From NCBI GenBank assembly GCA_016800925.1, contig JABCPU010000226.1:1-64000 (forward strand): a stretch of 64,000 bases of DNA. Reading direction: 5' to 3'. The number at the start of each line of letters is the position of its first letter. Position 1 is the first letter of the stretch. Shown here piece after piece: positions 32,285 to 53,058 of the stretch. The notes beneath the pieces are model-generated. The model did no database searches. It was not told the DNA's origin and was given only the letters and a program-made list of their open reading frames with translations. Source of the DNA: Suillus spraguei (Eukaryota > Basidiomycota > Agaricomycetes > Boletales > Suillaceae). The position numbers and the translations under genes are program-made.

Positions 32285-35200
32285 TTAGAGACCTGAATAT
32301 ACCTCTCTGCAGTCAAAGGACTGCTGGCATTGGTCGATTATGTCGGCACCAATTTTCCATTTGCAGGGATACAGCTCATATCCATCCTCGGCTTCCTCTG
32401 GGCTAACGTCAACTTCTAACGCATCCGCCTGGCTCAAGGAGCTGACGTCTGTATCCGACAGACCGTTTACCTCTATAATTTCACCTGGTTCAAGCTCGGT
32501 GTATGATAGTTTCACCAAATGGAAATTAGGCATCTGATTGTGCTCTCGCAGTTCGGAGAGTTTCAGATGTTGAACCTTGTGGCGCTCCACAGAAGACCTT
32601 TGATGAGTATGTCCGATCTTGATGAGATCAGCACGCAATGAGTCAACCTGACGCTCAAGTTGGCGGCATCGCTCCGTGAGCTCAGGGTGTTCGGCAGCAC
32701 GCCGTCTGATAAGATCATCTGTTCGCCGATCTTTCTCCTGAAGAAGGGTGGAAACACCCTTCCATCGATCGACATCTTCTTTCAGTGCCTTTATCTGACT
32801 CTGTATCACAACGTTGTCAAAGGAGCGACCAAACACGATAAGACGAAATTACCTCGAACATGCGCTTGATCAGAGCAACTCCATCGCGTGCTTGACCTTC
32901 TGCAATCTTAGCCTTCTGTTCCAGCTCAACATTCTCTGCTCTAGTGTCGCTCACAAAACCAGAAGCCTGCGTATATTGATCACGGAAAAAGTCGCGGTCT
33001 TTTTCAGCCAGGCTCTTAGAGCGAGTCAGGACATCCATTGATCTCGTCATGTCCGCGGCAAGTGCCTCGCGCGCCTCGATCAACGATGCGCGCTCTGCAG
33101 ACCATTTTTCGCGCTCGGATTCCCAAAGTTCCTTGCACGTACCCATTCAGCACGCTCAGCTTCCCATTTGGTACTCTGTAGCTCCATGGCTTCGCGACGA
33201 ACGTCCCACAAAGCGCGTTCTCGAACACTTGCTGTTTGTTGCTGTGACCAACTCTCCCGCTCTGACGCCCATGCAGCACGCTCCGCCGTGACAACTGTTT
33301 TTTCCTGCTCCCATTGAGCTCGTGCCGCTTCAAAGGTGGCGCCAGTCTCCATCAATGATTTGATCTGAGCAGCAAGACGATCACGTTCCTCAACCCGTCC
33401 GATTCGCTCACCAAGCATTTCAGCCGCTTGGAGATCCAATTTCTTGCGTTCATTTTCCCATAGCTCGCGTTCTCGCCGGAAAGTCGCATGGTCCGCATCC
33501 CGAGAGGCTCTAAGCTCGTCAACTAGGCGTGCGTTTGTTTCAAAGCGATCTCGCTCAGTGGTGAGCCTCGCGATTTCCTCCTCCAAATTACAGCGCCTCG
33601 CCTCCCAAACTTCGCGCTCTCCGTTCCACTTGACCTTCATGTCGGCAAGCTCGGAAACGGCAGAATTGGTCTGCATTTCGCCTACGGGTTGAGCGCTTGA
33701 TGCAATTCCTTTCTGAGTAGTTGTGCTTGAGGACCGCCAGGCTACCTTTATCTCGGCTTCGAGCTTTGAAGTTTTCTCGCGCTCAAGTGCCAATGCACCT
33801 TGCAATGCTTGAATCTCATCAGACTTCTTGTGGAGCGCGGATAGTGCCTGATTGAGCCGTCTCACAGTCGCGTCGCTCTGTACAAAAAGGTAAAGGAGTT
33901 AGTTAGTCTATCAGTAAAGTTGGGTTACAATGCAACACGCGTACATCATGCTGCGGTACGCTCCGTACTGGTGAACTGTTCAAGTGGATGTTTGATATAT
34001 CGAAACCTTCATCATCCCTGCCTTGCTGTTGACCCTGACTCGGGTTGGCAATCATACTGGCAACTTGTAAGTCATCTATATGCGCTAAAGGTTGGTTCGA
34101 TTTGTGGTTACTTCCGGCTGGCTCGGAAGGTACAGGGGACGGCTAAATGAAATCAGGTGGGAGCCAGCAAAACATATTGGCGACGAACCTGGATACCATC
34201 ATCATCATTACCCATCTCTGTATCGTTGATGGCCAGCTCCTGCCGTTGCACTTCAATTTTTTTCCACATCTACCTTTGGCACCACAAGCGCTGGATTACC
34301 ACTGAGCAAGGCCTCCTGCGTACATTCCTCGTCCTCCTCACGAAGAAGGATACGCTGAACCTCTTTGTCTTGAGGCCCGCTTTGTGTGAAAGTGTCAATA
34401 GTCGTGCTATTTCCTCCGCTGAGGTCAACGTACGCATCCTCCATCTGCTGAATGATTTCGAAGTCTCCCGCGTGAGTCCCATTGTTAGACGCGAATGGGT
34501 GAGTGTCTGGTCTCGGCTGTTTGCCGTTGCTTGCCATAGCCAGAGGCACACGTGATCGTGCAAGGTCATTGATAGTTTTCTTAGGTGGTTTTTTTGTAAC
34601 CTGGAGAAGCTCCTTCTTCCGCAGAGCCCGCTCATACAGCGCTTTCCCTCTAGCTTTAAGTTCCGCGTCCGTGACGCCAGGAACAGGCTCTTCGTCGCTT
34701 GAACGTTCGTCAGGACCAGAGTATCGTTGCTTTCCCTTATCTTTACGCGGAGATGGGAAGCTTTCAATGGAGCTCATCGGAGGCTCGTTATCGTGTTCAG
34801 TAGTAAGCGATTCAACCGTCGTACGGAAGGTGTGGGGAGAGATACGTGGAATTGGCCCTGTGGGTGGTTTCTGCGGTCGAGGTGGCACTTCACTGCTTAA
34901 AGCAACGGTAGGCAAGACTGATGCTGGTTGGGACCGCTTTGAAGTAGATATTGGGAGAGAGGATTTTTTGCGTGGCGGTGACTGATCAATGCACTTCTCA
35001 TTCGTCATGTGGTTGGGAAGTGAAGGTTGAGACTGCGAAGACTCTGTCTCCGGGACAATCCCAGAAAACGGTGAATCGCCAGTGGGTTTCTTACGACCTG
35101 CCATAGTAGCAGTCGTGGGTGGTGGTGTTGAAAACTTAGGAGGCAGGGTAAGAGGTGTGTCGTAAGGATCTGCAGCACCATAGTCTGCATTCTCGCCCAT

Positions 35201-36426
35201 ATTCGCAAAAGGATTTTCGTCGCCTTTATCCGAGCCGATGCCCATCATGCGGTCAAAGATCTCTAACCGAGCTCGGGCGCCAGGAGATAATGATGGTTGG
35301 CGTCGAAAAGGACGGGGAAAAACTGGAGATGACTTCCTAGAATGAAGTATTGTGGGTGTAGGAATGCATGATCTGACTGAGGATTGAGCCACGACGTGTT
35401 TGGTGGCAGTCTCTTGTGGTGCGGTATTTGAGGTTGTCTTCCTATCAACGAAGCGAGATATAGGTGGTTTTTTCGATTTGGGTATCAAGTCGGCCTCCTC
35501 TGTAGATGATACCTCAATAACAGGTTGTTCATTCTTCGACAAAGACTGCCCATTTCGATCTGGGCCACTGAATTGTTCAGACTTTTGGGTGGTCGTGGTA
35601 GTTATGACGCGATGATGATCAGTGACGGATGAGAGGGCGTCCTCCTTGGGCTTAGGCACGGGGCGTTTTCTAGTAGGTGGACCAACTCTGGCGATTGGCA
35701 TTCCGTCACCTTCTCTGCCTGATGCAACGTTATCGTCGGCATCTGATTCAATAAATTGACTGTGGCTAGCGGGGGTGTGTTGTGTAGCCTTGCGCTTCAA
35801 CTTCGTACTAGTTTGTTCACCGGTGACGAGTTTCTTCTTCTTCCTCGGATGTTCCGCCCCTGAAGAATCTGCCGGGTCGCTTGAATTTGAATTTGATTGC
35901 CCCTTTGCAATATCTGCACGTTTACGCTTCGAAGACGAGGACTGTGCTTTTGATGTTGACGGTTGAGCACGAGGAGGTTCATCATAGTCTGTTGGAACAA
36001 GTGCGCTTTCTTCCGCTACAGAGCGCGATTTTCGAAAGGTAGAAGTCGTAGAAACCTTTGAAAACGTCGAGGCGCGTGAACCAGTCTTCTGGCGACCTAA
36101 TAGAAGGAATGATATGTATCAGACTCATTGCTGTTACAATGACACTCACCAGTCTTTAAATTACTCGATCGACGTCCCTTCGCGGCTTTCTTCTTCTTCC
36201 ACTCTTCCACGAGGTGATCCGTGCAGTCATGCTTGGGTACCCAGTCCAACGGCCACGGTCTCCCCGTCTTGGGATCATTGCCTGCCCACCTAACCCGATA
36301 CTTCTTACCCCGCTCGGCAACGATTTCTATGACTTCCCATAGAGCATCGTCATCGTTAGACCGAGGCTCAAATTGCGTCTCGAACTCAGACAACTCTCCC
36401 GCGGGTGATTCCCTATCAGTAGACAT
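32285..36426 (-). CDS. Chromodomain and coiled-coil nuclear protein (two frame breaks in this sequence)
   Basis: ATG at 36426 starts MSTDRESPAGELSEFETQFE. Exon 1 (36426-36150) encodes a chromodomain at about residues 30-75 (WEVIEIVAERGKKYRVRWAG, PLDWVPKHDCTDHLVEEW), the fold that reads methylated histone H3 tails. After a 53-nt intron, a long exon (36096 to about 34200) encodes a disordered, basic, serine/proline-rich region with nuclear-localisation-like RKKKKL. Later exons (about 34100-33940, 33880-32865, 32785-32285) form a heptad-rich coiled coil full of WE/RE repeats (REVWEARR, RELWENERKKL) and a C-terminal end reading YELYPCKWKIG. Two single-base problems break the frame: an extra base in T7 at 34257-34263 and a missing base near 33135. 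Without them the protein would be near 1,300 residues. It is probably a heterochromatin-associated factor; the exact ortholog is unknown. Confidence 0.8.
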
Positions 36427-36635
36427 GATTCAAACAAGGTACAAATCATCCAAAATTGTTGAAGAAGGTGATCAACTTAAGGGGTGATGACACTAGTTGA
36501 AACAAAGCAATTGGCGATTACATAATCAGCACTATAGAGTGCATGCAGCCAATGTCAGTAAATATCAATCCGTCACCTTTCGGGTAAGGATTATCATCTC
36601 TTATTCAAGTCTGACGATCGATGATTTAATTGACA

Positions 36636-44089
<7,454 letters not shown>

Positions 44090-44656
44090 CCCGACAGGAA
44101 CTGTGCTCGACCAAATCCAAGTCCCAATCAGTTAGAACGCGACCTAGTTGAATAACGATGGGAGTATGTTGAATAGCGTTGAAATAGCCTTACTACGTAG
44201 CATCAGTACGTGTGACTCCAGACTCGTCTGGGAAAATGTTATTACGTTATGATCATCATTTGAACCTTCAAAGTCGTTACATAAACCACAGTTGAGCACT
44301 TCAAGTTACTGGGTGTGCTTTCTTCCTTTCAAACTTAAACAGTAAGGAGTACCTGGCGTGCATAATTATAGTCGGCTATTTCCGCTATTGTATTATACTC
44401 ATCTATTACTCCGGTACTCAGATATCTTTGAAACTCCGGTGGTCTTCAATTGCTCAACTTATAACAGTTTCAACCACCTTACTGTTATTTAGCTTACGGA
44501 TTGAGCCGACGTCATATACTAGAAGGTGAGTCAACACCAATACATCGAAGCAGCACGCTTACAGGAATGTTACTATGAAGATTCAGATAGGCGAATGAGC
44601 TGGCAGCGTGCGCCGAATTCTAGTGAGCTAGCGGCAAGTCATGTTTAGCCTTCTGA
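44090..44656. other. Intergenic between divergent genes
   Basis: The 567 bp between the start of the BEACH gene (minus) and the hydrolase relic (plus) holds no supported gene. It should contain the BEACH promoter, but I see no clear TATA box. Confidence 0.5.
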
Positions 44657-44657
44657 C

Positions 44658-45429
44658 ATGTTTCCTCTCCCAGTGGCCACGCAGTGCAGCCAGGTGGAAA
44701 ATACCCGCTCTCAGACTGCGATGTCTGTCTGTACCAATATCACGTTCATGTCTGAGTCTACAGACACCAGCTTCGAGGAGCAATCTCTTCCTGTACACGA
44801 TGGGCGTATCTTGGCGTACGTAAAAGAAGGAAACCTATCGAGCAGGAATATTGTTCTTCAATGGGCGCGTTAACTCCGGTTCGCTATCACAATGATTACG
44901 CCAAGCACATGACATGGGGAAGCTATTGCATGCTTGGCCTAATCGCGTATTATGTGCCATTCAACCTCGTGTCTCATCTGGCAAAATTCGTGCTGGCCAG
45001 GAAATTTGCGGCCACAGAAGGTGCAAGGTGACTTTGGTTGGAACATTTTTTTGATAGGATGGATCAGGCGGAGCGGAAGGCGTTCACGAGGTGGTGTGAG
45101 AATGCGGAATGGGACTGGAGCATTTGGTGCGGAAAATGGGCGAGATGTTCGCAAAAAGTGTCTTCAAGTCTTGTGAAGAATTTATGCTTATGGCAGCCAC
45201 TCTGCACTCGGATTGGGGTTTCCGGCCTGATGCATTGGATAAGGAACACTCTCGTCCGCGTGTCCTGCTCGCGACAGGTAAGGTCGACCACCTGACTCCT
45301 GTAACCTATGCGCACTATCTTGCTGCCAATTACGAGAATGTGTGGTTCAAAGACATTGATGGAGGACATTTGGGCATTTTATATCACTTGGATGAAATAT
45401 GGGCCGATTTTTTAGCTGACGAGCGATAA
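44658..45429 (+). pseudogene. Alpha/beta-hydrolase relic, internally deleted
   Basis: The frame from 44658 (alternative ATG 44721, MSVCTNITFMSES) reads LPVHDGRILAYVKEGN and NIVLQWAR, then stops where the oxyanion HG motif should follow. Later pieces read WGSYCMLGLIAYYVP and LEHFFDRMDQAERKAFTRW. After a frame change, 45109-45429 reads MLMAATLHSDWGF, RVLLATGKVDHLTPVTYAHYL and IDGGHLGILYHLDE. Those last motifs are the acid (D in KVDHLTP) and histidine (GGHL) strands of an alpha/beta-hydrolase. The nucleophile elbow (GxSxG) is absent. It is probably a decayed hydrolase gene; unrecognised introns could account for part of the loss but not for the missing elbow. Confidence 0.7.
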
Positions 45430-45846
45430 TTTATCTTGTGTTTTTTATTGTACCAAACAATGTTCACGAGATGTCTTCGAGAGGTTCCTCGTAGGGGTTG
45501 GATCAGACGGTGTATATTATATCGACACTTGATTATCTGTATACATAAACAGCAAAGGCGTTTAGACTCATGATCGGCCGCCTTACTACACAATGGTAAC
45601 AAGGTGTGATCAAGGCAGCTGGTGGAAGTCTAGGGTGCATTTGTAGCAAGTATCCACGCTCAAGAGGTGTGCGATCGAGAAGTTCCGAAGTCCTGCCGGT
45701 GGCGGCATGTCCGAGTCAGTTCTATCAATATCTCCGAATATATGCCATGTACAAAGGTTTTCTTTCTTTCGCAAGTCTAAGTAGCATAATAGGCAAGTTC
45801 ACCTTAATACCACAGGGGATTATACACTGAAGAGACGTCACACCCT
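45430..45846. other. Intergenic between convergent ends
   Basis: The 417 bp between the hydrolase relic (plus) and the end of triosephosphate isomerase (minus) contains AT-rich 3' flanks and no supported gene. Confidence 0.5.
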
Positions 45847-46854
<1,008 letters not shown>

Positions 46855-47167
46855 ATCGAATAAAAGTCAAGGTATACGGTAGAAGACGGTATCAAGCAGA
46901 GGCGCTGGTAGCAGGTGTTGGCCTTAGCTACAGTAAGGATCTAATCTTTATCTAAATCCGATCATACGACGATATCATACGAGGATATTCAATAAAATTC
47001 TGCAAACGTGGGTCGCAAATATTGGGTACACAACTCGTACGACTCAGAGCACATGTTATATAGAATCTAGATAGTAATTCGGTTTGTCTTCAAATCTACG
47101 CCTGATTAATAGTTCCAACCAAACCAACCAACCAATGAAAGATATTTTTAATCACGCTAGTTGCAGC
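46855..47167. other. Intergenic upstream of TPI
   Basis: These 313 bp lie between the end of the dehydrogenase gene and the TPI start and presumably hold the TPI promoter. They are AT-rich; no specific element was recognised. Confidence 0.45.
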
Positions 47168-48407
47168 CTAAGTAAAGAAGAGTCCTCCGTCTGCAGAAAC
47201 CTATATCGAGATACATAACTAGATCCCAATTCAGTGCTGGTGCACTCACGCTCTGTCCTATATTATGTATCCAATAAGCCCTGATTTTCCACATGGCTAG
47301 AACTCGAAACTCACCAGTTATAAAGTGCGCCTCCTTTGACACGAGGTAGGAGACGATGCTTGCGATATCGCCTGGAGTACCTTCGTACCCAACCGCTGTC
47401 TGCACCTGATGCAAAACATTACAGGAGTGTATTGAATCCGAACAGTCAATTCGCGTCTTACCCTTTGAATCGAACCAGGATCATGTCCCTGTTCAGCTGT
47501 CCATCGTTCCCTTAGTTCTCTCATGGTCCGTACTGAATGAAGGTGAGTTCGGACATTGTTGGAACTAAAAAACACTCTAATGCGCACGCATTTCTGTCTG
47601 GATGGGTCCTGGAGCATAGCAGTTCACGGTGATACCGTGATGACCAAGCTCCATAGCTGCAGAAGATTAAGGACATTGGTCAAGTATCGGTTATCCATCA
47701 CTTGATCTATGCCCACCACCATCTCACCTGCAGCTTGAGTCAGCCCTCTCACAGCAAATTTACTGCTGCTATACACAATATAATCCTTGCTGCCTTCGCG
47801 AATCGTATCACAGGTAAGTCAGAATACAATTTGAACGACCAATTCAACCACTGTACCTTTCTTCCCAAGCACCGACGACGCACCTATAATCCTTCCGCCC
47901 CGTCTTTGCTCGATCATCTGTCGGGCAGCATACTTATAACAGAGGAACGTCCCTCGGACATTCACAGAGAAAGTGACGTCGAAACTTTCTACGTCGGCTG
48001 GGCACATGTATAACTGCGGTGAACATCAGTGTCACATGAAGGTCACTTACCGTCCAAGACATTGCCAAATGTGAGTATCCCGGCGTTAGCGATCATCTGC
48101 TCGATATCAGCTAAATGCTATTAGAAGTGTATCAAGCAAGACTTACTACATCAACACCCCCCAGAACACGAACAGCGGTTGCGATCATCCCTCTGACTTC
48201 ATCCTCTACCGATACATCTGCCGGAACCACGATAGTTTGTCGTCCCTTACCGTTAATCTCACTGGCCACAGCATCCAATTCCATGCTTTTGGTTGCAATG
48301 TCATTCAGAGCAATATCAAAACCATCATCAGCAAGGCGAAGTGCAATGGCACGGCCAATTCCCTGGCTAGCTCCTGTGACAATAGCAGTGCCCTTAGATT
48401 GCGACAT
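47168..48407 (-). CDS. Short-chain dehydrogenase/reductase (SDR)
   Basis: ATG at 48407 starts MSQSKGTAIVTGASQGIGRA, with the TGxxxGIG cofactor loop. It continues LADDGFDIALNDI and VVPADVSVEDEVRGM. Further exons read MIANAGILTFGN, FDVTFSVNVRGTFLCYKYAA and GGRIIGASSVLG. The catalytic motif YSSSKFAVRGLTQAAAMELG follows, and the last blocks read DIASIVSYLVSKEAHFITG and QSVSADGGLFF. The stop is TAG at 47168-47170. About seven short introns are present. The overall pattern resembles acetoin/diacetyl reductase-type SDRs, but the substrate cannot be read from sequence. It lies in tandem with TPI on the same strand and looks intact. Confidence 0.88.
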
Positions 48408-49340
48408 GGAAGAAGGACAAATTTCAATGTTAGTGAGAGCGTGGGCAGGTCACTGAGCGGCAGACTCTATATATCCCAAACCTCCGACTTAAATGCCTGT
48501 CAGTCCTGCCAAGTCCGGAAAAAGGTTCTTGCGCCCCAAGTTTATGTAACAATGGTATCTGCGAGTAAGAATACAAGGACCCATTTTCATGTCGTGCTGA
48601 TTCCCCATCAACAGAGATCTGGGAGTAAGAACGGACTAGCTATGTGCAGCGAACCAACTTGTTGGCTCGGAGACATTACATGCCACGTAAGCAAAAGATA
48701 GGCTCAATGAAGCTATGAACTTACTGGTAATGAAATGCACCTCCTTCGATCGGAGATAGCTTAGTGTATTAGCTGCATATTCAGACTGTCCAGTACTGAA
48801 GCAACCTCAGGTTGTTGAGCTTCTGAAGAAAGAAAATGAGTATTTAGCATCCGGATTCCGGACAAGGTTTGAAAACGCGCCACACTCACCGACATCATTC
48901 ACTTCCTCGAGACGGGTTTGTCAACAATTGTTGACATACAGGTCTGGGGCTTCCTGAAGTTCCACGAATAACTCCAGAACAGCCGGAATCCCAACAATAC
49001 TCAAGCAAGCAAGGGCAGATATATTATTTCACTACAGAAGTGCAATAGTAATTAGAAGGCGCTAATCTAATACAATTCTTACCAAAGAAAAAAATCTAGG
49101 AGTTCGAACAGAACCCTTATGTATCTGGAGCCCCAATAGGATGTAGTTAACATCCCATTGAATACTCGAAACATGTTGGTTATTTGGCTATACTAGTGGG
49201 CATTGAAATGCTGTTGATGCCTGGACTGGAGCTGGGTTCAGTAAGGATTTAGGTGGAGGACCGACATACACAGTGCACGGTGCACACACACCTCCCATAT
49301 GTTTTAACCATCTAGGCTCAATTTTATCCAGACACGCACC
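48408..49340. other. Gene-poor spacer between the gene island and the satellite
   Basis: It contains the SDR upstream region, the SDR relic at about 48715-48790, and otherwise short frames without motifs. Confidence 0.5.
48715..48790 (-). pseudogene. SDR C-terminal exon relic
   Basis: On the minus strand this short piece reads SEYAANTLSYLRSKEVHFIT, closely matching VSYLVSKEAHFITG of the neighbouring dehydrogenase, with a GT-like donor after it. No nucleotide-binding part is nearby, so it is probably the remnant of a tandem duplicate. Confidence 0.55.
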
Positions 49341-49348
49341 CTGTTCTA

Positions 49349-49560
49349 TCTAAGAAGAAAGGGAGAACGGGTGGGAAAGTTCTCGCTAGCTCGCGTGGCT
49401 TTCGCGTACGTCGCGTAGGGCCATGTGGTTTTCGCTAAAGGCCACGTTTTTTCGGTTAGCTCGCTTAATTTCTCGCGTGGTTTTTTCGAGTGCCGACTGT
49501 TGTCCCATTGTGTGATTGCGTGATTGCGTGATTTGGTCACGTGACTGCGTAGCTGCCATC
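49349..49560 (+). repeat. 210-bp submodule, copy 1
   Basis: This copy of TCTAAGAAGAAAGGGAGAAC...GTAGCTGCCA is nearly identical to 51217-51427 and 51427-51638. It includes CGCGTACGTCGCG and TGGTCACGTGACTGCG. Confidence 0.85.
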
Positions 49561-50204
49561 TATAAAGTAAGGGGGGAAAGGTGGGAAAGTGCTCGCTAGC
49601 TCACATGGCTTTCGCTTGCATCGCTTAAGAACGCTTAGCTCGGAATGGAAATTTCTCGCGTGGTTTTTTCGAGTGCCGCTCACTGTTGTCCCATTGTATG
49701 ATTGCGTGACGTGATGCGTGATTGCGTGATTTGGTCACGTGACTGCGCAGCTGGTGGAATTTGCCATGGGTTGTCTGAAGCTGGGGTAAAACCAAATTAT
49801 TAGGATGGAGCTGAGGCCAGGGAGCCAAAGGGAGTGTGAAGCCAAAAGTGAAGCCAAAAAGGAGTGCAAAGGAGTGGAAAGTGAAAAAGGAGGGCAAGCA
49901 AAAAATGAGTGCAATTGCAGAAGATGGCTGATAGGTAAAAACAGAAGGAACTCACCAGGGGCTGGAAGGAGTGGTCAAGTTGTCAGGAACAGGTTCATAC
50001 CTATGACAAGCTACTCCATCAGGCACCAATACCAGCTTGGAAGTTGCCAGCAGGCTGGAAGTGTCCTCCCCTACCCTCAGGAAACATCTTCTGATAGATT
50101 TCTCTTAAATTGATTAAAATTTTGGCTATCAAAGAATCTAAACTTTGTCATTTGAAAAATCATTTTATTTGTTTCAAAAGCTGCTATGATCATTAGGATG
50201 GAGA

Positions 50205-50798
50205 GATGAGACACAAGATGGGAGATGGGAGGTGGGAGGTGGGAGGTGGGAGACAGGAGATGGGAGACGGGAGATGGGAGACGGGAGATGGGAGACACAA
50301 GACAGGAGATGGGAGACGGGAGATGGGAGACACAAGACAGGGGACGGGAGACGAGAGACGGGAGACACAAGATGGGAGACGGGAGACGGGAGACACAAGA
50401 CAGGAGATGGGAGATGGGAGATGGGAGACACAAGACAGGGGACGGGAGACGAGAGACGGGAGACACAAGATGGGAGATGGGAGATGGGAGATGGGAGATG
50501 GGAGATGGGGAGATGGGAGATGGGAGATGGGGAGATGGGAGATGGGGAGATGGGAGATGGGGAGATGGGAGATGGGAGATGGGAGATGGGAGATGGGAGA
50601 TGGGAGATGGGAGATGGGAGATGGGAGATGGGAGATGGGAGATGGGAGATGGGAGATGGGAGATGGGAGATGGGAGATGGGAGATCGGGAGACAGGAGAT
50701 GGGAGACACAAGATGGGAGACAGCAGACTGGTAAGAGGAAATGAGAGACAGGAGACCAGTAACAGGAGATGGGAGATGGGAGACGGGAGATGGGACAC
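50205..50798 (+). repeat. Heptamer minisatellite 1 (GGGAGAT/GGGAGAC)
   Basis: Several dozen tandem heptamers, mostly GGGAGAT, with GGGAGAC and AGGAGAC variants interspersed, ACACAAGAC/ACACAAGAT interruptions and a few 8-mers. The heptamer gives open frames on both strands; these are not genes. Confidence 0.95.
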
Positions 50799-51062
50799 TT
50801 GCATGAATTTTGTTGTGCGACAACTTAATACTGTTGCCCCCTATTAAAACTTGACACAAAAGATTTATTCAAGTTAATAGTTTGCAGTAAATAATTTTAA
50901 AAAATCAAAATCAAATGCAATGACATGAGGATGAGATGGGCAATAAACTCACAAAGATGGTGATGTGGTACTTTTACTTCTCTCAAAATATTGGTTAAAG
51001 TTATAATTTATTTCAAGACCAATTATCATTATTAAAGATAATTATTAGGATGAAGCCAAGGC

Positions 51063-51198
51063 CAGGAAGGCAAAAAGAGTGCGAAGCACTCTTTTTGCCT
51101 TCCTGTGCCTTGGGCAAACAGAATTATTAGGATGAAGCCTTGGCCAGGGAGCAAAAGGAGTGCGAAGCACTCCTTTTGCTTCCTGTGCCGAAGGCACA
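51063..51198. repeat. Hairpin cassette, unit 1 (three GAA-loop stem-loops)
   Basis: Stem-loop 1 at 51063-51105 has a 20-bp perfect stem with loop GAA. Stem-loop 2 at 51145-51185 has a stem of about 19 bp with one G-T pair, loop GAA. Stem-loop 3 at 51184-51198 is TGTGCC-GAA-GGCACA. The tips of the first two read GCGAAGC. Homologous cassettes occur near 53321, 55072, 57024, 58371 and 59690. Confidence 0.9.
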
Positions 51199-51216
51199 AC
51201 GGGTGGTGGACTCGTC

Positions 51217-51638
51217 TAAGAAGAAAGGGAGAACGGGTGGGAAAGTTCTCGCTAGCTCGCGTGGCTTTCGCGTACGTCGCGTAGGGCCATGTGGTTTTCG
51301 CTAAAGGCCACGTTTTTTCGGTTAGCTCGCTTAATTTCTCGCGTGGTTTTTTCGAGTGCCGACTGTTGTCCCATTGTGTGATTGCGTGATTGCGTGATTT
51401 GGTCACGTGACTGCGTAGCTGCCATCTAAGAAGAAAGGGAGAACGGGTGGGAAAGTTCTCGCTAGCTCGCGTGGCTTTCGCGTACGTCGCGTAGGGCCAT
51501 GTGGTTTTCGCTAAAGGCCACGTTTTTTCGGTTAGCTCGCTTAATTTCTCGCGTGGTTTTTTCGAGTGCCGACTGTTGTCCCATTGTGTGATTGCGTGAT
51601 TGCGTGATTTGGTCACGTGACTGCGTAGCTGCCATCTA
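51217..51638 (+). repeat. 210-bp submodule, copies 2 and 3 in tandem
   Basis: Two adjacent copies of the block seen at 49349-49560, meeting at about 51427. Other units have only one, more diverged copy. Confidence 0.88.
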
Positions 51639-52304
51639 TAAAGTAAGGGGGGAAAGGTGGGAGAGTGCTCGCTAGCTCGCGTGGCTTTCGCTAAACGCCA
51701 CGTTTTTTCGCTTAGCTCGGTTTGGAAATTTCTCGCGTGGTTTTTTTTCAAGTGCCGACACAGTTGTCCCATTGTATGATTGTGTGATTGCGTGATGCGT
51801 GATTTGGTCACGTGTCATGTGACTGCGCAGCTGGTGGAATTTGCCATGGGTTGTCTGAAGCTGGGGTAAAACCAAATTATTAGGATGGAGCCAAAGGGAG
51901 TGTGAAGCCAAAAGTGAAGCTAAAAAGGAGTGCAAAGGAGTGCAAAGCAAAAAAGGAGGGCAAGCAAAAAATGAGTGCAATTGCAGAAGATGGCTAAACT
52001 CATCAGAGGCTGGAAGGAGTGGTGGCACCATCAAAAGGCATGGTCAAGTTGTCAGGAACAGGTTGATACCTATGACAAGCTACTCCATCAGGCACCAATA
52101 CCAGGTTGGAAGTTGCCAGCAGGCTGGAAGTGTCCTCTCCTACCCTCAGGAATTGATAGATTTCTCTTAGATTGATTATAATTTTGGCTATCAAGGAATC
52201 TAAACTTTGTCATTTGAAAAATCATTTTATTTGTTTCAAAAGCTGCTATGATCATTAGGATGCAGAGATGGGGGGACAGAAGAGCATGGGGAGGAGAGAA
52301 TGAA

Positions 52305-53058
52305 GGCATGAGAGATGGGAGATGGGAGATGGGGGATATGCAGGAGACAGGAGACAGGAGATGAGGGAGATGGGGGAGATGGGGAGATGGGAGATGGGGG
52401 ACAGGAGATGGGAGATGGGAGATGGGAGATGGGAGACGGGAGACGGGAGACGGGAGATGAGAGATGGGAGATGGGAGATGGGAGATGGGAGATGGGAGAT
52501 GGGAGATGGGAGATGGGAGATGGGAGACGGGAGACGGGAGACGGGAGATGAGAGATGGGAGATGGGAGATGGGAGATGGGAGATGGGAGATGGGAGATGG
52601 GAGATGGGAGATGGGAGATGGGAGATGGGAGATGGGAGATGGGAGATGGGAGATGGGAGATGGGAGATGGGAGATGGGAGATGGGAGATGGGAGATGGGA
52701 GATGGGAGATGGGAGATGGGAGATGGGAGATGGGAAGATGGGAGATGGGAGATGGGAGATGGGAGATGGGAGATGGGAGATGGGAGATGGGAGATGGGAG
52801 ATGGAGATGGGAGATGGGAGATGGGAGATGGGAGATGGGAGATGGGAGATGGGAGACACAAGATGGGGGACACAAGATGGGAGACACAAGATAGGAGATG
52901 GGAGACAGGAGATCGGGAGACAGGAGATCGGGAGACAGGAGATCGGGAGACAGGAGATCGGGAGACAGGAGATGGTAGACACAAGATGGGAGACAGCAGA
53001 CTGGTAAGAGGAAATGAGAGACAGGAGACCAGTAACAGGAGATGGGAGATGGGACACT
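52305..53058 (+). repeat. Heptamer minisatellite 2
   Basis: The longest homogeneous run of GGGAGAT (about 52555-52850), preceded by GGGAGAC patches. It ends in repeated GGGAGACAGGAGATC units, then the shared exit sequence with TGGTAAGAGGAAATGAGAG. Confidence 0.95.

Noticed and set aside
33085..33170. A 49-nt intron (GTACGT to CTGCAG) explaining the second frame break in the chromodomain gene
   Set aside because: Splicing it would remove clear coiled-coil coding sequence (KELWESEREKW) and leave the downstream exon out of frame.
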